Made by a program: the position numbers and the translations under genes | DNA from: Streptomyces sp. NBC_01551 | Lineage (GTDB): Bacteria; Actinomycetota; Actinomycetes; Streptomycetales; Streptomycetaceae | DNA: 64,000 nt | Assembly (NCBI RefSeq): GCF_026339935.1 | Contig: NZ_JAPEPX010000001.1 | Span: forward strand, 5,979,501 to 6,043,500 | Direction: 5' to 3' | Shown here: positions 63,655 to 64,000 of the stretch, piece by piece | Layout: each line of letters begins with the position of its first letter | Numbering within the stretch: position 1 is the stretch's first letter | The notes under the pieces: model-generated | Databases searched by the model: none | What the model saw: the letters and a program-made list of their open reading frames with translations, nothing else | What the model was told of the DNA's origin: nothing

Positions 63655-64000
63655 GCGGATTCCTCGATCTCTGTGAGTGCGTGCTCGGTGTGTGCGTGCT
63701 CGGTGAGTGCCTGCTCCGTGAGCGCGTGTTCCAGTCGCGCGAGCCGCTGTTCCTCGTCGGTCTCGCGGGTGACGACCGCCCGGTAGCGCCGGTCGTCGCG
63801 CAGCAGTTCCCGGTGCGTGCCGGCCGCCAGGGCCGCGCCCTCGTGGATCAGGACGACCCGGTCCGCCCGGTCCAGCAGCAGTGGCGAGGACGCCAGTACC
63901 ACCGTGGTGCGCCCCGCGCGCAGGCCCGCGAGCCCGTCCGCGATGCGCGCCTCGGTGTGCGAGTCGACCGCCGAGGTCGGCTCGTCCAGCACCAGCACCT
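63651..64000 (-). CDS. ABC exporter half-transporter, C-terminal part (runs off right edge)
   Basis: Only the last about 116 codons are in the window. Walker B and D-loop LVLDEPTSAVDSHTEARIAD are intact, but the H-loop region reads TTVVLASSPLLLDRADRVVLI, with Ser where His is expected. The C-terminal tail is a tandem repeat (ALTEQALTEHAHTEHALTE) coded by an imperfect 15-bp DNA repeat at about 63.67-63.73 kb. It overlaps the next half-transporter, and together they form the heterodimer. Confidence 0.88.
   Translation of the reverse strand, partial: VLVLDEPTSAVDSHTEARIADGLAGLRAGRTTVVLASSPLLLDRADRVVLIHEGAALAAGTHRELLRDDRRYRAVVTRETDEEQRLARLEHALTEQALTEHAHTEHALTEIEESA

Overview
The window looks like a Streptomyces chromosome (or a close relative). 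It has very high G+C coding DNA, frequent GTG and TTG starts with 1-11 nt overlaps between neighbours, several apparently leaderless promoters, rare TTA codons, a complete conservon (cvnABCD), and actinobacterial families such as DUF742, DUF2236 and DUF3516. I found no rRNA, tRNA or CRISPR.

Layout. (1) 1-3.5 kb, minus strand: a small biosynthesis-like locus cut by the left edge, with an HPr-kinase-like ATPase, a SagB/ThcOx-type double nitroreductase, and an unrecognised small protein separated from them by a strong hairpin. (2) 3.7-8.0 kb: a type-2 (archaeal/rickettsial-like) valyl-tRNA synthetase, a GNAT acetyltransferase, and a divergent methyltransferase. (3) 8.4-34.8 kb, all minus strand: a nine-gene defence island. 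Read in the direction of transcription it is Wadjet jetA-jetB-jetC-jetD (DUF2397/DUF2398/SMC-like/DUF2399), a soluble Ser/Thr kinase, then a four-gene module: SNF2 helicase (DrmD-like), giant Eco57I-type adenine methyltransferase (DrmMI-like), a 2202-aa DEAD helicase + DUF1998 protein (DrmA+DrmB fused, or DruE-like), and a UvrD-family helicase with a RelE-like N-terminus. (4) 34.8-36.2 kb: a gene-poor gap. (5) 36.2-37.8 kb: xis-like and integrase genes, suggesting that the island is or was part of an integrative element whose att sites I could not locate. (6) 37.9-64 kb: ordinary Streptomyces core: aldehyde dehydrogenase plus GAF regulator, SNF2/SWIM pair, MOSC and TrmO-like proteins, DUF2236 oxygenase, MHYT protein, conservon plus an orphan roadblock protein, thioesterase II, Ski2-like RNA helicase, and a heterodimeric ABC exporter cut by the right edge.

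How the parts work together. The island combines an anti-plasmid SMC system (Wadjet) with a modification-linked anti-phage module, with a kinase placed between them. The Wadjet operon begins with a gene carrying a TTA codon (possible bldA control), and its jetC is split by a frameshift, so Wadjet may be inactive here unless the shift is a sequence error or is bypassed. The kinase gene contains a 68-bp near-perfect palindrome. The most interesting unknowns are the hybrid DISARM/Druantia-like module and the HPr-kinase/SagB locus at the left edge.
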